DNA of 64,000 bases from Lanius collurio (lineage: Eukaryota; Chordata; Aves; Passeriformes; Laniidae), in assembly GCA_020086605.1 (NCBI GenBank), contig JACBWW010000016.1, positions 10,605,088 through 10,669,087 on the forward strand, read 5' to 3'. Positions 36,381 through 51,300 of this stretch are shown here, piece after piece. Made by a program: the position numbers and the translations under genes. The notes under the pieces were generated by a model that saw only the letters and a program-made list of their open reading frames with translations, searched no databases and had not been told where the DNA came from. Every line of letters starts with the position of its first letter. Position 1 is the first letter of the stretch.

Positions 36381-39300
36381 GGCGGGTTTCGGGCTCTGAA
36401 TTCTTCTCTCCTGGAGACGGTGTATCGAGTTTTTCTTTCCAGTCAGGAATGAAGAAAGGCCCACGAAGTCGACTGGAGTGACTCTAACTCCTGCTAAACC
36501 TGTCCTAGGATCTAGGAAGTGCATCCTAGTAGTCTTGCTGCAACTCGGGAGTTATTTGCTGAGATAGGCCTTTACACACGTGCCATGCATTTTCCTTCGG
36601 TGTAGGTGGCTTAGTAAATTGAACCCATTGCAAGGAGTACAGTATATATGTTTAGATAAACCGAATTAAAATTGGGATGGGAAGACAGATTTTTGCAATG
36701 TTTTGTGAAGGTAAAGTCTGAAACAAAACATTCTTGGTATTCTTTGAGGTGTCTGGATTTTTTTTTCCTTTTGCTTGGTGTGTTAGTACCCTTTTGTGTA
36801 ATGCCACATGTCAGGTGATTGTGAATGCTTTGTCAGTAGTGTTGTCATATATAACTACTGGCTGGGAATAGAGAGAAGGAAAGTGGTTTGAAGATCCTTA
36901 ATGTAGTATTTTGAATATAATTTACATCTGAATTTCTTGTGTTGACATGTGCTTTCTGGAGGTTTTAATATGACTAGTGATGTTGATTTTCAATTTTGCT
37001 TTCAAGTAGTAGATATTTTTTGTGAACAGTGGATTGAAATGTTTGGGTTGTTTGTATTTTAGACTCATCAAACATCTAAAATAAAATTAACATGGAATGT
37101 ATAGTTTAGGTTGAAATAATGGCAGAAATAACAGTGGAAAATGGGGGAACTCAGAGTAATTTCACTTGGAAATTTTTTAGAATCGAAAGGATTATAAGTT
37201 GTTTTTTTGGTTTAATCAGAGGGAGGTTAGTAAGAAGTTGTGATAACTTCTTTAACTTCTGTACTCTGTGCTTTTTAGCTTGGGCGAAATGGCTTTGTAG
37301 AATATATGGATCCCAATTGTAAACACCTGTTACTCCATTTCTGAAATAATTGGTTTTAGTAGAATTACTGAACGGTTGCTAGTATGAGGTATTTACTTTT
37401 AAAATATTTGGTTAGAAACAATTTTTTGTTACTTTGGTTAGCAACTAAAAGTTGGTGCAGTAAATAATGCTGAGGCTTTTTAAGTTGTAATTCTTGAAGA
37501 TCCATAGGTATGAAAGAGGCAGATCCCTGTTATCAGAACTTGTCATTTAATTGCCTCATGAGCTGATTATTTTTTGTTATGAACTCAGAGTTAATGAATT
37601 GCTTAATTAAAAATGGTATTTATTCTTCAAATACCTGAGAATAAACCAGTGTTTGAACTGGGAATTTTCTAAATGTACATGTTGTATGTGTACTACTTCC
37701 TGAGTTAAGGACTTGGTGTAACTAATACTGTTCTGCTCAGAAGGAGTGAAAATGCTCATTTGGAATGAGGAAATCACTAACTTCTTGGGAGACTTCATTA
37801 GGGTTACACTACCTTTAATCAAGTCTGCTACGTAGATTTTTGATGTTTTGAGTTGAAGGGTATAGGATACACTACAATAAAATTGAAATTTAAGGTGACC
37901 TCAAGTCTTGATTGTCAAATGTAGTGTTACAGCATTTAAATAAAAAGTGCAGCTCAGGTAATCAGGTTAATATTCTATAATTTAACTCATTAAATGGTGT
38001 ATTATTAAAGCCTTCTTATCAGCAAGGAACTCTTTTGCTTTTGTTATGCAGCCTGCTTATTTGATAATGATTAATACTTCTCATTTGTTTCTTAGTTTGG
38101 ATGTACTTCCAAGGGTGACTTGCCCAAATCATCCGGATTCCATTTTAGTGGAGGATTACAGAGCTGGTGATATGATTTGTTCTGAGTGTGGGCTAGTAGT
38201 AGGTAAGTAGTTATTCATATTTTTATAAATTGCCGTATCAGCCAAATGTTGTGTGTAGGTTTGCTCTCCCTTGGTGCCCAAGTGTGGGTGGTAGATTTGG
38301 TGGAGTGTTTGTTTGGTTTTGTGAGTTTTTGGGGGGGAGGGGTTTAGTGGTTTTTTTTTTTTTTTTTTTTTTTCTTTGGTGATTGTCTGTTGGCTAAAAG
38401 CTTACTGTTTTGAATAGCCTGTTTTCTGGTAACATCTTGCACTATGAAAAGACTCAAGCTCTCTTTAAAGATGGAAAATTTAAAATATGCTGTAATATGA
38501 ATTAGAGTATTATGCTGTCCAGTATTCTGTCTTTAATCATGACTCTTCTTTCATTTAGGAAAGTATAAGAAATGTTATATAAGTGCTCTGTGAAATAACT
38601 TGTTTACAAGAAAAAAAATCACAACACAAAACCAACCCCAACCAATCTCTGTTTCCCATTAGCTGGGGGTTATCTTCTGGAAGGATTTATGTTTATATGG
38701 TTGCCAGCACCTGTGTTTGTTAATTACTTCTCCCAAGGCTTTTAAGACAATCCTAAGTTTTCCCACTGGAATTCTGTGGAGCTCTTTTACTTGGGTTGTG
38801 TAGCAGCAGTTCCACAGACTAAATTGCATTTCTAAGTGTAATGGAATATTTAAATTGAAAGGCCTTTTTGGCATTGTTTTCTGTTTGAATGAGCGAGAGG
38901 AAGTTGTCATAGAATCTCCTGCATAGACATTTTTACATATCTTTTCTAGGATGAGCATCTTGTGTGCACCTTATTGTCTTTATTCCTTTTATCATGGGAA
39001 ACTTTCCATGCTTGTATTATGATAATTTTTTAAACTTCATTGATTTCTGTTAATTTTTTGTTAGGCATGCCATTACAAGGAAAAAACCCTCCTTGAGGGT
39101 GCATGTTTGAGTGATTCGTCCAGTGGTGCTTAATATTTCAAACTGTTTTATATCCCTCTCTCCTAGACTGTGGTGGTTTTGTTTTGTCTTGCTTAATTTA
39201 AAATTTTTCATAAAAAGTTGAAAGTTAAGGAATTTGTGGCAAAGGTAGTACTAATTTAGCTGAGCAACTAAAATAATGTCTTCTTATGCAAAAGCAGACT

Positions 39301-42300
39301 TCTACATAACTTGAAGTAAATGTTAAAATATTTAAACTTGAGTACTAGTTTCTTTTAAAATTATGAAACAACTGGAAACCTAAAGGAAGGGTTGAAACTG
39401 TTTTGTTAAAAGAAAGGCTGGTTCAAATTGCATTCAAATATCCACAGCAGTGTTTCCTACTGCAATATGATAGTAAGTGTCTAAGTTACGGCTTAAAAAT
39501 AGTTTGGCCCATGTTCAGCTCTTTGTGATGTTGTCAGAGAAGTTGAGCAAAAGTTTAGATAAGCCCATTTTGATCAGTTCATAACTTTTAAGATAGTTCT
39601 GGTATTAAGAGAAAAGGAAAAGCTTTTTCTTCATAAATGTAATTTTTAGGAACTTGGAATTTGTTGGAAGTCTCATTTCATGTACCTTCCATTACCTAGC
39701 ACAAGGTACTCTTGCCTGAAGAGTTTGTCCTCTGGCTTTTCCTAATTAATAGCGTTGGTGATTTCTTTAGTTCAAATTATTAGCATTTTCAATGAGCAGG
39801 ATCATTAGAATATTAATAGAAACTGTTGCTGAATTGAGTTTTTAATGTGTTTGTAATTGTCGTAGTGCAGTTTACAGCCAACATTACTGGTAGAATAAAA
39901 AGTGGTTTTTAAGCTAGCATTTCTGTGAATTTGTCACCAAAAGGCTTTAACAGTGTTGTGCTGATGGTTCTCATTCTGTGTTGCATTCCTTCAGCTATTT
40001 AGCTTACCTGTATGTCTCCAATTCCTTAGCTAGGGTATCCAGCAGGTAATTTGGAAAACCAGTTAAATAGGATGAAGGTAGATAATTGAAGAGCACATGA
40101 CTGAAGAGAAGTGTGGGCACTCAGTATTTTCTCACCTGGTCTGATAAGAAATTCAGAGGAGGTGTAAGCCAGATCCAATTCTTGATGCTTGTTTTCTGGA
40201 GTTGCTTATGAAGTAGGGATATTTTAAAGGCGTGAAGACAGAATTTAGTTTTGATGTGTTCCGAATGCAGCTTTTCTGTATTTGTTGCAGATTCTATGAT
40301 ACATGTTCCCCTTAGGAGAGTAACAATTTCATTTCCCGTTTTTACATAAAAAAGTTTTGTTTCAAGGCTTGCATGTGTCATGATCACATGTGATCAGAGC
40401 CCACTTAAAATATATTTTGGGGTGGACTAAAAGTTGCTGAGATCTTTTTCAGTGAAGGGGATCATTTAGAACAGTTAACTCCCCCACCCAAAAATCAATA
40501 TACTGTGTGGCTGAAGAAGTGCTACAGGTTTATTTTAAAATATTATCATTTTAATGTCTGCAGAGCACTGTATGTGGGATAGAATGGTAAATGCTGAATT
40601 TGTGCTCTTGCTTTACTGCTGTAAAGTACATACTGGTGTGACTTCACTGATTTTTTTTTTTTTTTTTTTTTGGTGTGTGTACATGCAGTTTAGCTGTAGA
40701 CAGAGCTAATAGTCTTTGACTTAACTAAGTGTATTTGCATTCAATGCTTTTCTTGCTTGCCATGGTAAAGTACTGAAGTTGCATATTTATGGAACAAGTG
40801 TAAATTTATTATCTGTATTGCTGTTGTATAAAATAGCTGCTGCATAGATTGTTTTCAGGTTTGTAATCAACTTTCAAGGAATAGGAGCTTAAATCAGCAT
40901 TATTATTATAATAAATCATCTTGCATTTATCAGCTCTGCAGTTGAAACAGTAAAGCAATAGAAAATTTTGAGGGAGCAGGAGGCTAAGAGAAGGAGCTGA
41001 CCTCTCCATCAGGTGAATTCCTTCTTTTAGGCAGAGCTATATGTTGCAAGTACTACTTTTTAAAGGGATTTTTTGAGAAAAATTTTTAATCAGTTGTTTT
41101 TTACTTGTAGGTTGTATTCCTAGTCTCAATAAGATTGAAATTTAAGTTAAATCTAGTATGCTTGGTTATTTTTTTCCCAGTATTTTCCACATGTTCTGAA
41201 TAAACTGGTGTTTTGCTGTGCAGTATTAAAATAATTAAGTCTTATAATGTCAGTATGACTGAGGTTGGTGTTGAGTGTATTATTGTTTCAAAATGCTGCT
41301 TCAGTCTAGTATAAACTCTCATCTGCCTTTTCATTATTACCTTTTGTGGATTAGCTTGTGTTCTGTATTTTCATGGTAATTATTTCCAACTTGTTAACTT
41401 TTCCTTCTGCTAGTTACTTTTTGCATGAAAGGCACTTGGAGACCTAAATTAGTTACCCATGGAATTTTGATATTAGCCTGGATTGACATGCATTTGAGAC
41501 TTTACAGCTCTGTCCAGGTTTATTTGCTGTCACAAGAATGGTGTTTTATTATCCCTACCCTTCTCCATTCATTCTAAGCTGTGTGCTACAGTAAGGGTTC
41601 ATGGGCTGGTGGGGGAGTTCATAGATGGAGTTCTTAGGGCTTGGAGGAGTACTTAGTACTGTGTTCATTTAAAATGTTCACCATACCTCATTCTCCAGAC
41701 AGACTTGGTGAGGGGAACAGCATGTTCTTCAAAAACAGAAGGCTAGTAAATCCTCTTTCTTGACAGGTAAATATTTTGCTTACCACCTTATAGGCAGTAA
41801 AAAAGGCTGGGAATCAGCTGATGTGCCAGAAGGGGCTGAAGAAAGCAGAGTGAAAGTGGAAGACAAAGACCTGAATTTTCTTGTAGCAAGGTGGTCATGT
41901 GAATTTCAGAGGATAAGAACCAGTCCAGTGGCATGTACTGCTGTGTAGTGTCTTTGGTATTAGGAATACCTTCCTAAGACATTGCTTAAACTTCTGTATA
42001 GCTTCATTAAATGTTGTCTTAGTGTGCAGGAGTTAAGCAGTGAAAAATTTATTTTCAGTATGTAGTAAATGATTTTCTCTAACTGGTTAGCACTGTCTGG
42101 TTCGGTAGGCAGGTGTGGCTGAGAGAGGAACTGTGCTCTTGTATGGATTTTTTTTTTGGGGTAGCATTTGATAAAAGCAAAAGTCTGTCTCCAGCTGATG
42201 AGGATCCTTGGACATGTATCAACTTGTTAAAGCTTTGAATCAAATTATGACCAATACTCAGATATTTATGCCATGTTCTGTGTATAACTGAGAGTTCTGT

Positions 42301-45300
42301 TGAAGAATTTTAGGGAAAAATATTCAGTAGCCTGTGATCAGTGGTAAGGCTGTTGCAAAATTCTGTCTGCGTACTTGTTTGGCTGACACTTCTGAAAAAT
42401 TAGAGATTGAAATGCTACATTGTAAGTTCAAGTGTGGTCCATGAAGAATAGGTAACATTTGACTATACTGCAGATATTTTCTTCTTAATAAACAAGTAGG
42501 AAGGGGTTTCACAGTTGCCTCCCAACTGGCCAGTTCATTACTCAGGATGTCTGGCATTAGAGATAAGATTGCTTCCTTCTGTATAGTTGCTTTTTTTTTC
42601 TGAAAACCAAAGGAACCTTTTTTTTTTTTTTTTTTTTTTAGCTATTTGTAGTATCCTGTAAGTGGGGAAGGTGCTTAAGTACTTCTGACTTGAATCCAGT
42701 AGAGGGCAGTTACCTCGATAGGGAAAAATCTTTTAGTACTTGGGGTTATGTTCAAGTTTAATCCTTTCTTGCAAATATTGTCAGTCTTTAAAACTACGGT
42801 ATGAATTCTTAATTCAAAGCATTGCTTAAAAAAGTAGGCAAAAGTCTTTAGATGTGAATGTGCGTTAGCAGCCCTTACATGCTTGTTGTCCAAACTACTA
42901 AGTTGGTCCTTGCAAAAAGACTATTTGCATTCAGGGGAAAGCTCATTATAAAGGATACTGATGTTTAAAGACATTCTGAATAGTTGGCTCTTGCATGAGC
43001 ATTCATGGATACTTTATACAGGCAATTTATAATACAAAGAAAATAACCTACTTGCCTTTCTCAGCCAGCCTTTCAAATAGCCTGTTTTAATTCTGACTCT
43101 TTTCAGCTTTAAAGGCAGGGGTGATACTTCTAGGTGTTCAGCAGTAGTGCTTGTAAGAGTGGAAACAGAGTTTAGATGTTAAAAGCTGGCATCCTTTGTC
43201 AGGCTTTGTAATAAGTTCTGCTCTCAGCATGAAATTTCCTGAAAAGTGGAGGAGGCTTTCTAGTTGGTGGGTTCTTGGCTGGTGACCAGAGGTGTTAGAG
43301 AGCCACTAATGGCCCCATTAAGTGAAGTACTAGGTTTTTCTACTAGAGTAACAGTAGATTTTGAATCACCCTATTCAGGGAATGGTTCTTTACTTGCTTC
43401 TTTAGGCAGATAAGGGCTAGAGACAATCTGAACTTCTCTGATGGAAGAAGTGTCTAATTTTGTGATGTAGGGTAGATCAGGCACAACATTTTAAATTGAG
43501 ATTCTGTAGTTTGGAGCATCCTTCACAAGTACTTGAGCTGTTAATCTCTGAAAGGCCTGAGAGGTGTAACTTCAGCTGACCTGACCTGTCCACCTGATCA
43601 TTTAACATTTCTACTCTTTGCTTCCTCCAAAATTATTATGCAAGCTGATGGCTTAGGACGCCTGTAAGTCCTTTTAGATTTGTCATCATTTTGATATGCA
43701 GGAGCTGCTGAGCCTTTGTTCTTGTAGCAGTCGTTTGCCTGCGGTTCTGTACTGTCTGTTTCAATCCATAGCTGTCTTTTGGTACTGGTGTGATGCTGTT
43801 GATGTCTGGCAACTAGTTAAAATCATCTGTGGCTTTTTGTTTGCTTGTGGGGCTTTTGTGTTCTGTTTAGCATCTGAAAGCCTGCTTTGGTTATTTTAAT
43901 TGTGTTGAGAATAGACTGGTGCTGCTGGATGTGATGATGCTTTTGTGGTGTTGACAATTCATTGAAAACAAGATAACTTTTACAAAGAATATTACTGTCT
44001 TATAAAAGAGTGGAAATTTTGTAGAAAAAGCTAGGACTGTAAAATTGTGTGTTCATTTCTCCCCCCCCCCAAGTTTATTTTTTGTTACCATTTTATACAT
44101 CTGGTCCTTAATAGAAGTTCTAAAGCTGCAGAGTAGAAAAAAGGTTGAGTGCTACTGTATGGGGCAGTCTGTAAGCTAATAAATAGAATGTGGAGTTGAT
44201 ACCTGGAGTACTGTGTCTAGCTCTGGGCTTGTCTACACTGGGAAGAGAGAGACTTGCTGGAGCAAGTCCAGCAGAAGGTTGCAAAAGTGATTTAGGAGTT
44301 AGGAGAGGCTGAGAGCTGAAACGTAACCTCAGACTGTTCAGCCTGGCTCTGTGCAGTTTCATGTCTTCATGATTCTCCCCACCTTGTAGTCTGCTCCTTT
44401 AGTTTTTTCGCTGTAGTTTGTTGCAATACCTGATTACTCTGCTTAATAAGGAGCTGACTAAAACTTAGGGTAATCCTAATATATTTCTGTATTTAAATTT
44501 AGCATTGTAAAATGCTTTTAACTAAAAGTATGATATATGTGCTCGCTAGATGGCAGCAGATGCCTTAACTAACTGTAAGAATAACACATTCTCTACTAAC
44601 AATAGGTATTTTGGTATTTCAGAGTGAAAATAAACTTTTAATACTGTGTAGTGGTTTGGTTCAGATCATCTCTTACTTATTTTACCTCTGTGACATAAGA
44701 ATTAGGAGAAAACAAAACAATTGATTGGCTCTGATCAGAACCAGAAGGACCTTTTGCAAGAAACCCCTTCCGTGTCAAACCACAACATACTGTATTTATG
44801 TTAAAATTAAAATATTAGTTAATAATACACAGAACTTAATGCAGTGTACAGCTAACAATGGAGCTCCTCTGAAGAGAACTTTTGAACATACCTTCTCAGA
44901 ACTGTTTCAAGACTGGATATGCTCATGAATGTCATTCATATTTCTTGTTTTGGTTAGACATCTTGAATTTTAAGCTATATTGTCTTCTGCATTTTGCATT
45001 ATCTGTTATAAGAAGAAAATACATACGTTTTATGAGTTAATGCAGGTGGAGTGCAGTGTTAAAATAGCTGATATTATTTCTCTGTAAATATGTAACTGAA
45101 AATTCAGGACTTGTTGGTTGAAAATGTTTTCTTCTGAGAAATCACTTCATTTTTAGGTAGGAGTAAACCTGTGTAAATTTTGATGTATAGATATTTCAAG
45201 CTAATTTTTTGAAAACTGCTCAAAATCCTATTTTTATTTTTGAGTATGACTGAGTTTGCTTTTGCATTTCTGTAGCACATGCTCTTTGCATTTTTCAGTT

Positions 45301-48300
45301 GTGAAGAAAAGTAACCTTGGCCTGAGGTTTTCCGTTCTGAGTAGCAACTTCTGCATTTCACTAAATGAGCTTTTCAAATGATGGGTAACCTGAGTCAGGG
45401 AAGTTGGCAGTCCATGTGTGCACTGGAGCCTGTGTATTTAACTGTATTTTAAAGAGAAACTGAATCCTGGAAGAGTAGTTTATGAAAAGAAATGGAGCAA
45501 TGGAGAAAAAATCATCTGTTCAGAAAGATGCTTTAGCATATTGGCCTGGAGATGCATTTCACGAGGATTTTGTCCTGTAAACTGTTGTTTTAGTATGTAC
45601 TTTAAGGAGGAAGCTGAGAAGATGAACTCATTTGTTTGAGGAAAATTAAATAAAGGAGTGTCTAATGTAACTGTATCTAGTAAAGCTGTTTTGTTTGAAA
45701 GGACTGTATCAAAAGGAAGTACTGAAGGGAGTATGTGGCTACTCCAATCCTTATTACAGCTTTATAGAGTTGCCCAAAATAATACAATAATGTGAGAAAG
45801 GAGAGACAGCTTTATAGTGTACTTATTAGGAGCTTTTATACTCTCATGTTTGACTATTGGACCCATATTCCAGCTTGTTTAGGAAAGTAGTGTATGAGCT
45901 AGCAAATTCAGTTTAGAACTTGCAGGACCAATTTTCAAGGCTTTCTTATAATGCATTTGGTAAGACTAAGTTCAGTGTTTTAAAGTTTTTGGCTTTGACC
46001 ACTTAGGGTTGGGCTTAATTGCATCTGTACTATTATCACAGTTCCAAAGTGTTTTTTTATACTTTGAAGAATTAAAGATAGTAAATGCCACATTCTGTGT
46101 TTTGTTGTTTCCTGTTGAACAGGATAATCCAACCAATCATGCTTGTAGCTGAATATATTTTCCATCTATGGAAACCTTTGGGCTTATTTGTTCCATTTTC
46201 ATTAATACTTCTAGCTTGTGTCACTCTTTTATAAAAGCCTTTGGAAAGATGGAATGTGCTGCCTAAGACCTCTGTATATTTTCAATGACACTGACAGTAT
46301 ACAGAAAAACTTCTTTTCTGCAGTAGCAGATTTCTTGGCAAAACGAAGATATTTGCATACTGTGTCTTAATTACACAAATTATCCAGTGATTTGTTCTAC
46401 TTAATCTTTTCTTTCTCTGAAATAGTAGTCTCAGTCTTCTGTTTGTAATGTGTTTGCCAAAGCAGGCAGTGATATAGAACTTTTTTGTTAGAGCAGGAAT
46501 GGTTCATAACTCACAAGAGGCAGATCCCTGTGTGAGTCATTTAGGTCATTCCCACTTGTGTGGAAAAATATTACATCATTGCTCTGTACTCAGTGTTCTA
46601 TTTATACCATGCCAGAATTTGAAGTACATTTTGCTTTTTTTAGATGCTGTAAACAGTATTGGGGGTTTGTCTAAAAGTAAAGTTACTGCTAGGCCATAGA
46701 AGGAGCATTACTGAATCAAATATTTACAGAGAGTCCAGGAGCCAGAGGAGCACTCTGTCTGCAAATTTAGGCTTGCCAAGGGTGTGGGGGTTGACCTTTA
46801 TAGCAGAAAGAGTAAAAGACAGCACAGATCCATTCTGTCCTTAACCCTGCAGCTTTTCATAGTTTTTTTTTTTTGTTCTCCCTTGTGGCTTTTACTAGAC
46901 CAGTAAAAAAAGGTGGAGCAATAGCTATGGGCGTGTCTGACAGGTACTGATGAGAACACCTTTAATCTAAAGTTATTGTTTTTTTGTTGTAGCAATTTGT
47001 TTTGGTTCTTTCACAGCTTTCGATTTCAAGTATTCTCCTTGCAAAATTTTATGTTAAAAATTGAGTTATTCTGTCAGAATAGATTCCTCTTATATTCCCC
47101 AGGTAGTTCTGCAGTTGCACCACTCTGTCCCTAGCTTCTCCATTTTTTCCAGCTTTGGATCTTGTATTACCATTGTTTGCAGAGTACTCTTTTTCTATCC
47201 GTTTGTTTTTACCAGGTTGAATCAGCCTCTGTGGTTTCATTCTAAGACTTCCATACTGGAAATTATGTGGTCAATGCTACTTTTTTTTGCAGACATTTCT
47301 TTCACAACACACTTAAACACTGATAAAGGTGGTGAATTTTTCCTTAGATTTAGTAAAGAAGGGTGCCAATTATTCTGAAGTTTCTTCTTACATCCTACAC
47401 AGAGCTGTATTCTCCTTTACTGCAGAACACTAAGAAAAGTGTTCTTTTTGTGTTCTTCTGTACCTGCATTCTTAAAAATTCTGTAGTATTGCTCTGGAGG
47501 CAACACCTTTAAGATAGAGCTTTTATCAGATCTGTGAATAAAATGAACTGTGCTGCCAGCAGTGGGTTTGGGGCTGGGGTTTGTGTTTTCTTTTATGTTT
47601 CTTTTGTTTACCCACCTAAATTTCTATTGTGTTTACTGAAGAGCTTTTGCCTGCATCAAAATGTTGATGAGAATTATTTCTCAAACTGATAAGTTGCTGT
47701 AGGAAAGGTTTAGGTGAATGTGAGATTAAGAGAGTACAGCAAGGAAAGTTCTTTCATTCAAAGAATGTGGTGCTTTTCCTATTTATTCTGAATTTGTACT
47801 GAAACTCTTCCAGGTATAGCATGGTTGATTGTGTTAAAGAAAAAGTAGTTGAGTATATATATTTTATCTTGATACTGTCAGGCATCTTGGAATTAGGCAG
47901 GGTCAGAACGGCCTTCAAGAACAAAAATTGAATTGCAAAATGTCTGGTGGACTAGAAGGTACAAAATTGAGAGTACAAAGGACCTGGAAATGATGCAATA
48001 AAATAACTTACTGTAGCTTAATGGGATTGTGCATCATAGATAATTCACACGTGCACTATGAACACATGGCAAATGTGACAGAACTTGTTAAGTTACAACA
48101 ACTGACTCATTGAGAACGATCCATAGGCAGTCCTGACTTCAGCTTGAAATTGAGGTTTTGATTCCTTTTGTGTATTGGAAATGCTGTGTTACTCTTTATG
48201 GATAACTGTAATCCATAAAGATCACAGTTCCTGTGTTCTGGATACGTTTCTTTAGTTATTTATGTCATCTGTGGAGGTCTAGTTGCATTTTATTTCCACT

Positions 48301-51300
48301 GCTTTAACTTGTAGATCCTGAATGTTCTGGTTCAATGTACTGCCAGTTACTTTTGTGTTTTGGAATGCCAGCAGTCTGCCTTCTTACAATGCAGAGCTCA
48401 GATGTCTGACTTAATGTTTCACGCAGTATCTTAAAGTGCTGTGTTAATGCAGACTTCGTGTTGCTTTCTGTGTTCTCAGGTGACCGGGTCATAGATGTGG
48501 GGTCGGAGTGGAGAACATTCAGCAACGACAAAGCAACCAAAGACCCGTCTCGAGTTGGGGATACTCAGAATCCTTTACTCAGTGATGGTGACTTGAGTAC
48601 AATGATTGGCAAGGTAACACTGGAAATACTAAATTTTACTAAGTTTGAGTGTTTTTATGCCAAGTACCAGATTGTATGTCTGTAGAGAAACTATTCAGCA
48701 TGTGTTTTTATGAAGAGATTTTGCCTGAACTGAACTTGCATGTTTCAACAGTGGCCCTTTCCTGTGAGTAGAAGGAAAGGGCTAACCTTTGCAAAAAAGA
48801 AAAAAAAAGGCAGTACTGTGGTGTTACTTGCTACCCTTTGATATGTTGCTATAAATAGGAAAGCCGATGTTGCAATTTTTAAAGGAGTATACTTTGACTT
48901 AGCAAGTGTATTTGAGATGATTGTGAAATAACATACTTAATTTTGAGATCTCAATAGCTAGTTCTGCTGGTTTTTTTGGGTAGTAAAATCTGTATCAGAT
49001 TCATATCTGGAGATCTCATGTTGTACATGTTCTTCCAGCTAATGTTAAAGCACTAAATGTAAAATTCTTTCATGGTGTGAGTATTCCAGAGGAAAATATT
49101 CAACCTGTATTTGGGTTGAAATTTCACGGTGCAATCATATCTTTGTTTCTCATGAGTGCAAGCAAGACTAGTCACACAAATGCATTCCCTTTAATGAAGT
49201 AGTGACCCAGGTAAGTTTAGTTGTACTTTCTGCCTCATTTTTTACTGCAAGATCCAAATTAATTTTTGTGGCTTTCCTGAATGTTTCATGAAAAGTGGTG
49301 CAGTTGTTGATAAATAACTATTAAAAATGTTTTGCTGCTTTGTGCATTACATGCACCCTAGGATTTCTCAGAAATTTTTGTCCCACTTATGTTGCTACGA
49401 TGAAGTGCATAAATATGTATGGCTATGTGTAGGGAAGTGTGCAACATACTTTTCATCCAAGAATTCTTCAAAGTGAGGAAGCCGACTACTTCTTTGTAGC
49501 ATACTGATGGGCAGCTAATGTTTCACCATTAGTGAAAAAGAAACCTTCTCTTTGAGGAATTGTCCAAGTAGATGGTTGTGTTTGAACAACTCCAAGCATT
49601 GCTGCCTATCACATTTTAGGATTTTATGTGGCTTTTGAAGTCCATTCAGGCAAACAAATTTCTGCACTGCTTCATTAAAAACATTGGCATTGCTAAGTGG
49701 CGCTGTGAAGCAGTGCTGTAGAAGTCACTGGAATTTTAATGCCACCTGCATAGGATCAGAAAGGCTGGGATTCAGAGGGCTTGGACTTCTGTCGCTGATT
49801 TGGTCAACTGTGAGAAAGATCTATACCTTTATAGACAGATGGAGAAATGGACTGTTTGCTCCAGATTCACATTGTTCTGCATTTTGGGGCTGTGTAAATA
49901 CAAGGTTTGTTTCTGGGAGCTCAGTTTGATTCAGTCAGTAGAATGACCTGAGCACCTTTAGAACCTGCATGCTGGAAAAGACAAAAGATATTTCAGCTAA
50001 AGACAGATTTTGTGTCCAGGTGATCAGTGGCTTGTGCTGTTAACCCTCTTCCCTTTGGAGGTTCAGATTCTAATTTAGAATAAAGAGGGATGGCAGCCTT
50101 AGTGAGAGAATTAAAGACCCAAAGAAACTTTTCATAGAAGTTTGTTTACCCATGAAAACAAAAAGTTTTTGGAGATGGACATTCAGCTAATGAAACAGTT
50201 TTGCTGTGAACTGGAACATCCCAGAATAAGCCTGACCAAACTTGCTGTAGCAAAGAGTGCCAGTCTATGAAGACAAGATGTGGGGGTGTTAGTGTGGCAT
50301 GATTTAACTGAGGAGAACTCAGTAAAAAGTACTGGAACTGCAGATTGTGTTGGGGAATGTAGAGGGGGCAGTCAGTCCATCTGTGGATACTTCATGTGCA
50401 CAGGGAGGAACTGCAGAAGAGGTGCATTATTTTCTGTGGGAAACTGAGAGTCCCTTTGACAAACCAGAGTTTTCTGTACAAGAGTTTCTGTGTTTGTGTT
50501 GCTGGTAAGCAGGGACTCTGGAATGTCAGTTCATTGATGTGAGCTCTGTATCAGGGGCTGCTTTTTTTTCAGTTATTTGGAAGGAAGAGAATGGCTTTTA
50601 TCAGAAGATGCTGAAGAAGTCTCCTGCCAGTGCAGAAAGGGCATGAATTTTGCAGCAAAAATAACTAACTCAAGGAAGTAGTACATTTCTCAAGCAGTCA
50701 TCTAAAGTCCCTGCTGGCAGTAGGTTGGGATGTGGATTGACCTAGATATGCACAGTGGTTGAACAAGGGTGAAATTGGTGTAGGCATGTAAGGGTAAGTA
50801 GTATCTGACAGGATACAGAACAACTGTTGTGAATTCCAGAGAATGAAGCAAGGTAAGGTTATTATTTTCCCAGTTACCAACTGTTCTTAGAATGGCCTGG
50901 AGGTAGACCCTATATTTGTGTGCCAGAGATAGCTTTAGCCTTTCATATGGGACAGGACCAGGGCTATTTCTTCCTACTTGAGGTAGGACTGCTGATAATA
51001 AAATCTTTGTTACAGCTGACCTGCTCCACCCTCCCAAAAAGACCCCCACCAGAAAACAACCTAAAACACAGCCTATATTGTGGGAAGTCTGAAAGAGATA
51101 AACTTTGGTAATTCTTGTGGCACATCATGTTAGAGATCTGTTGTCAACTCCTGGGAATTTAGGTGGAAGTGGAGTCTGAACCAGTTACAACAGTATTGCC
51201 TTATATCAGTAGTAGAGGAACAGGGTCAGTTCTGCTCCACAGAGTGGTCTGTCCTTTCCTTTGGGAAGGCAGGAGGTGCTGCTCTGGGGCCCCTTCTTGT

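Larger units (their letters stand above)
38203..48479 (+). other. GTF2B: GTF2B intron 2, about 10.3 kb
   Basis: Largest intron in the window. Contains three long T runs on the sense strand (38351-38373, 40651-40671, 42618-42640), a C run near 44060-44070 and a CR1 LINE fragment at about 44190-44350. No nested gene or RNA gene is recognised. Confidence 0.85.
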
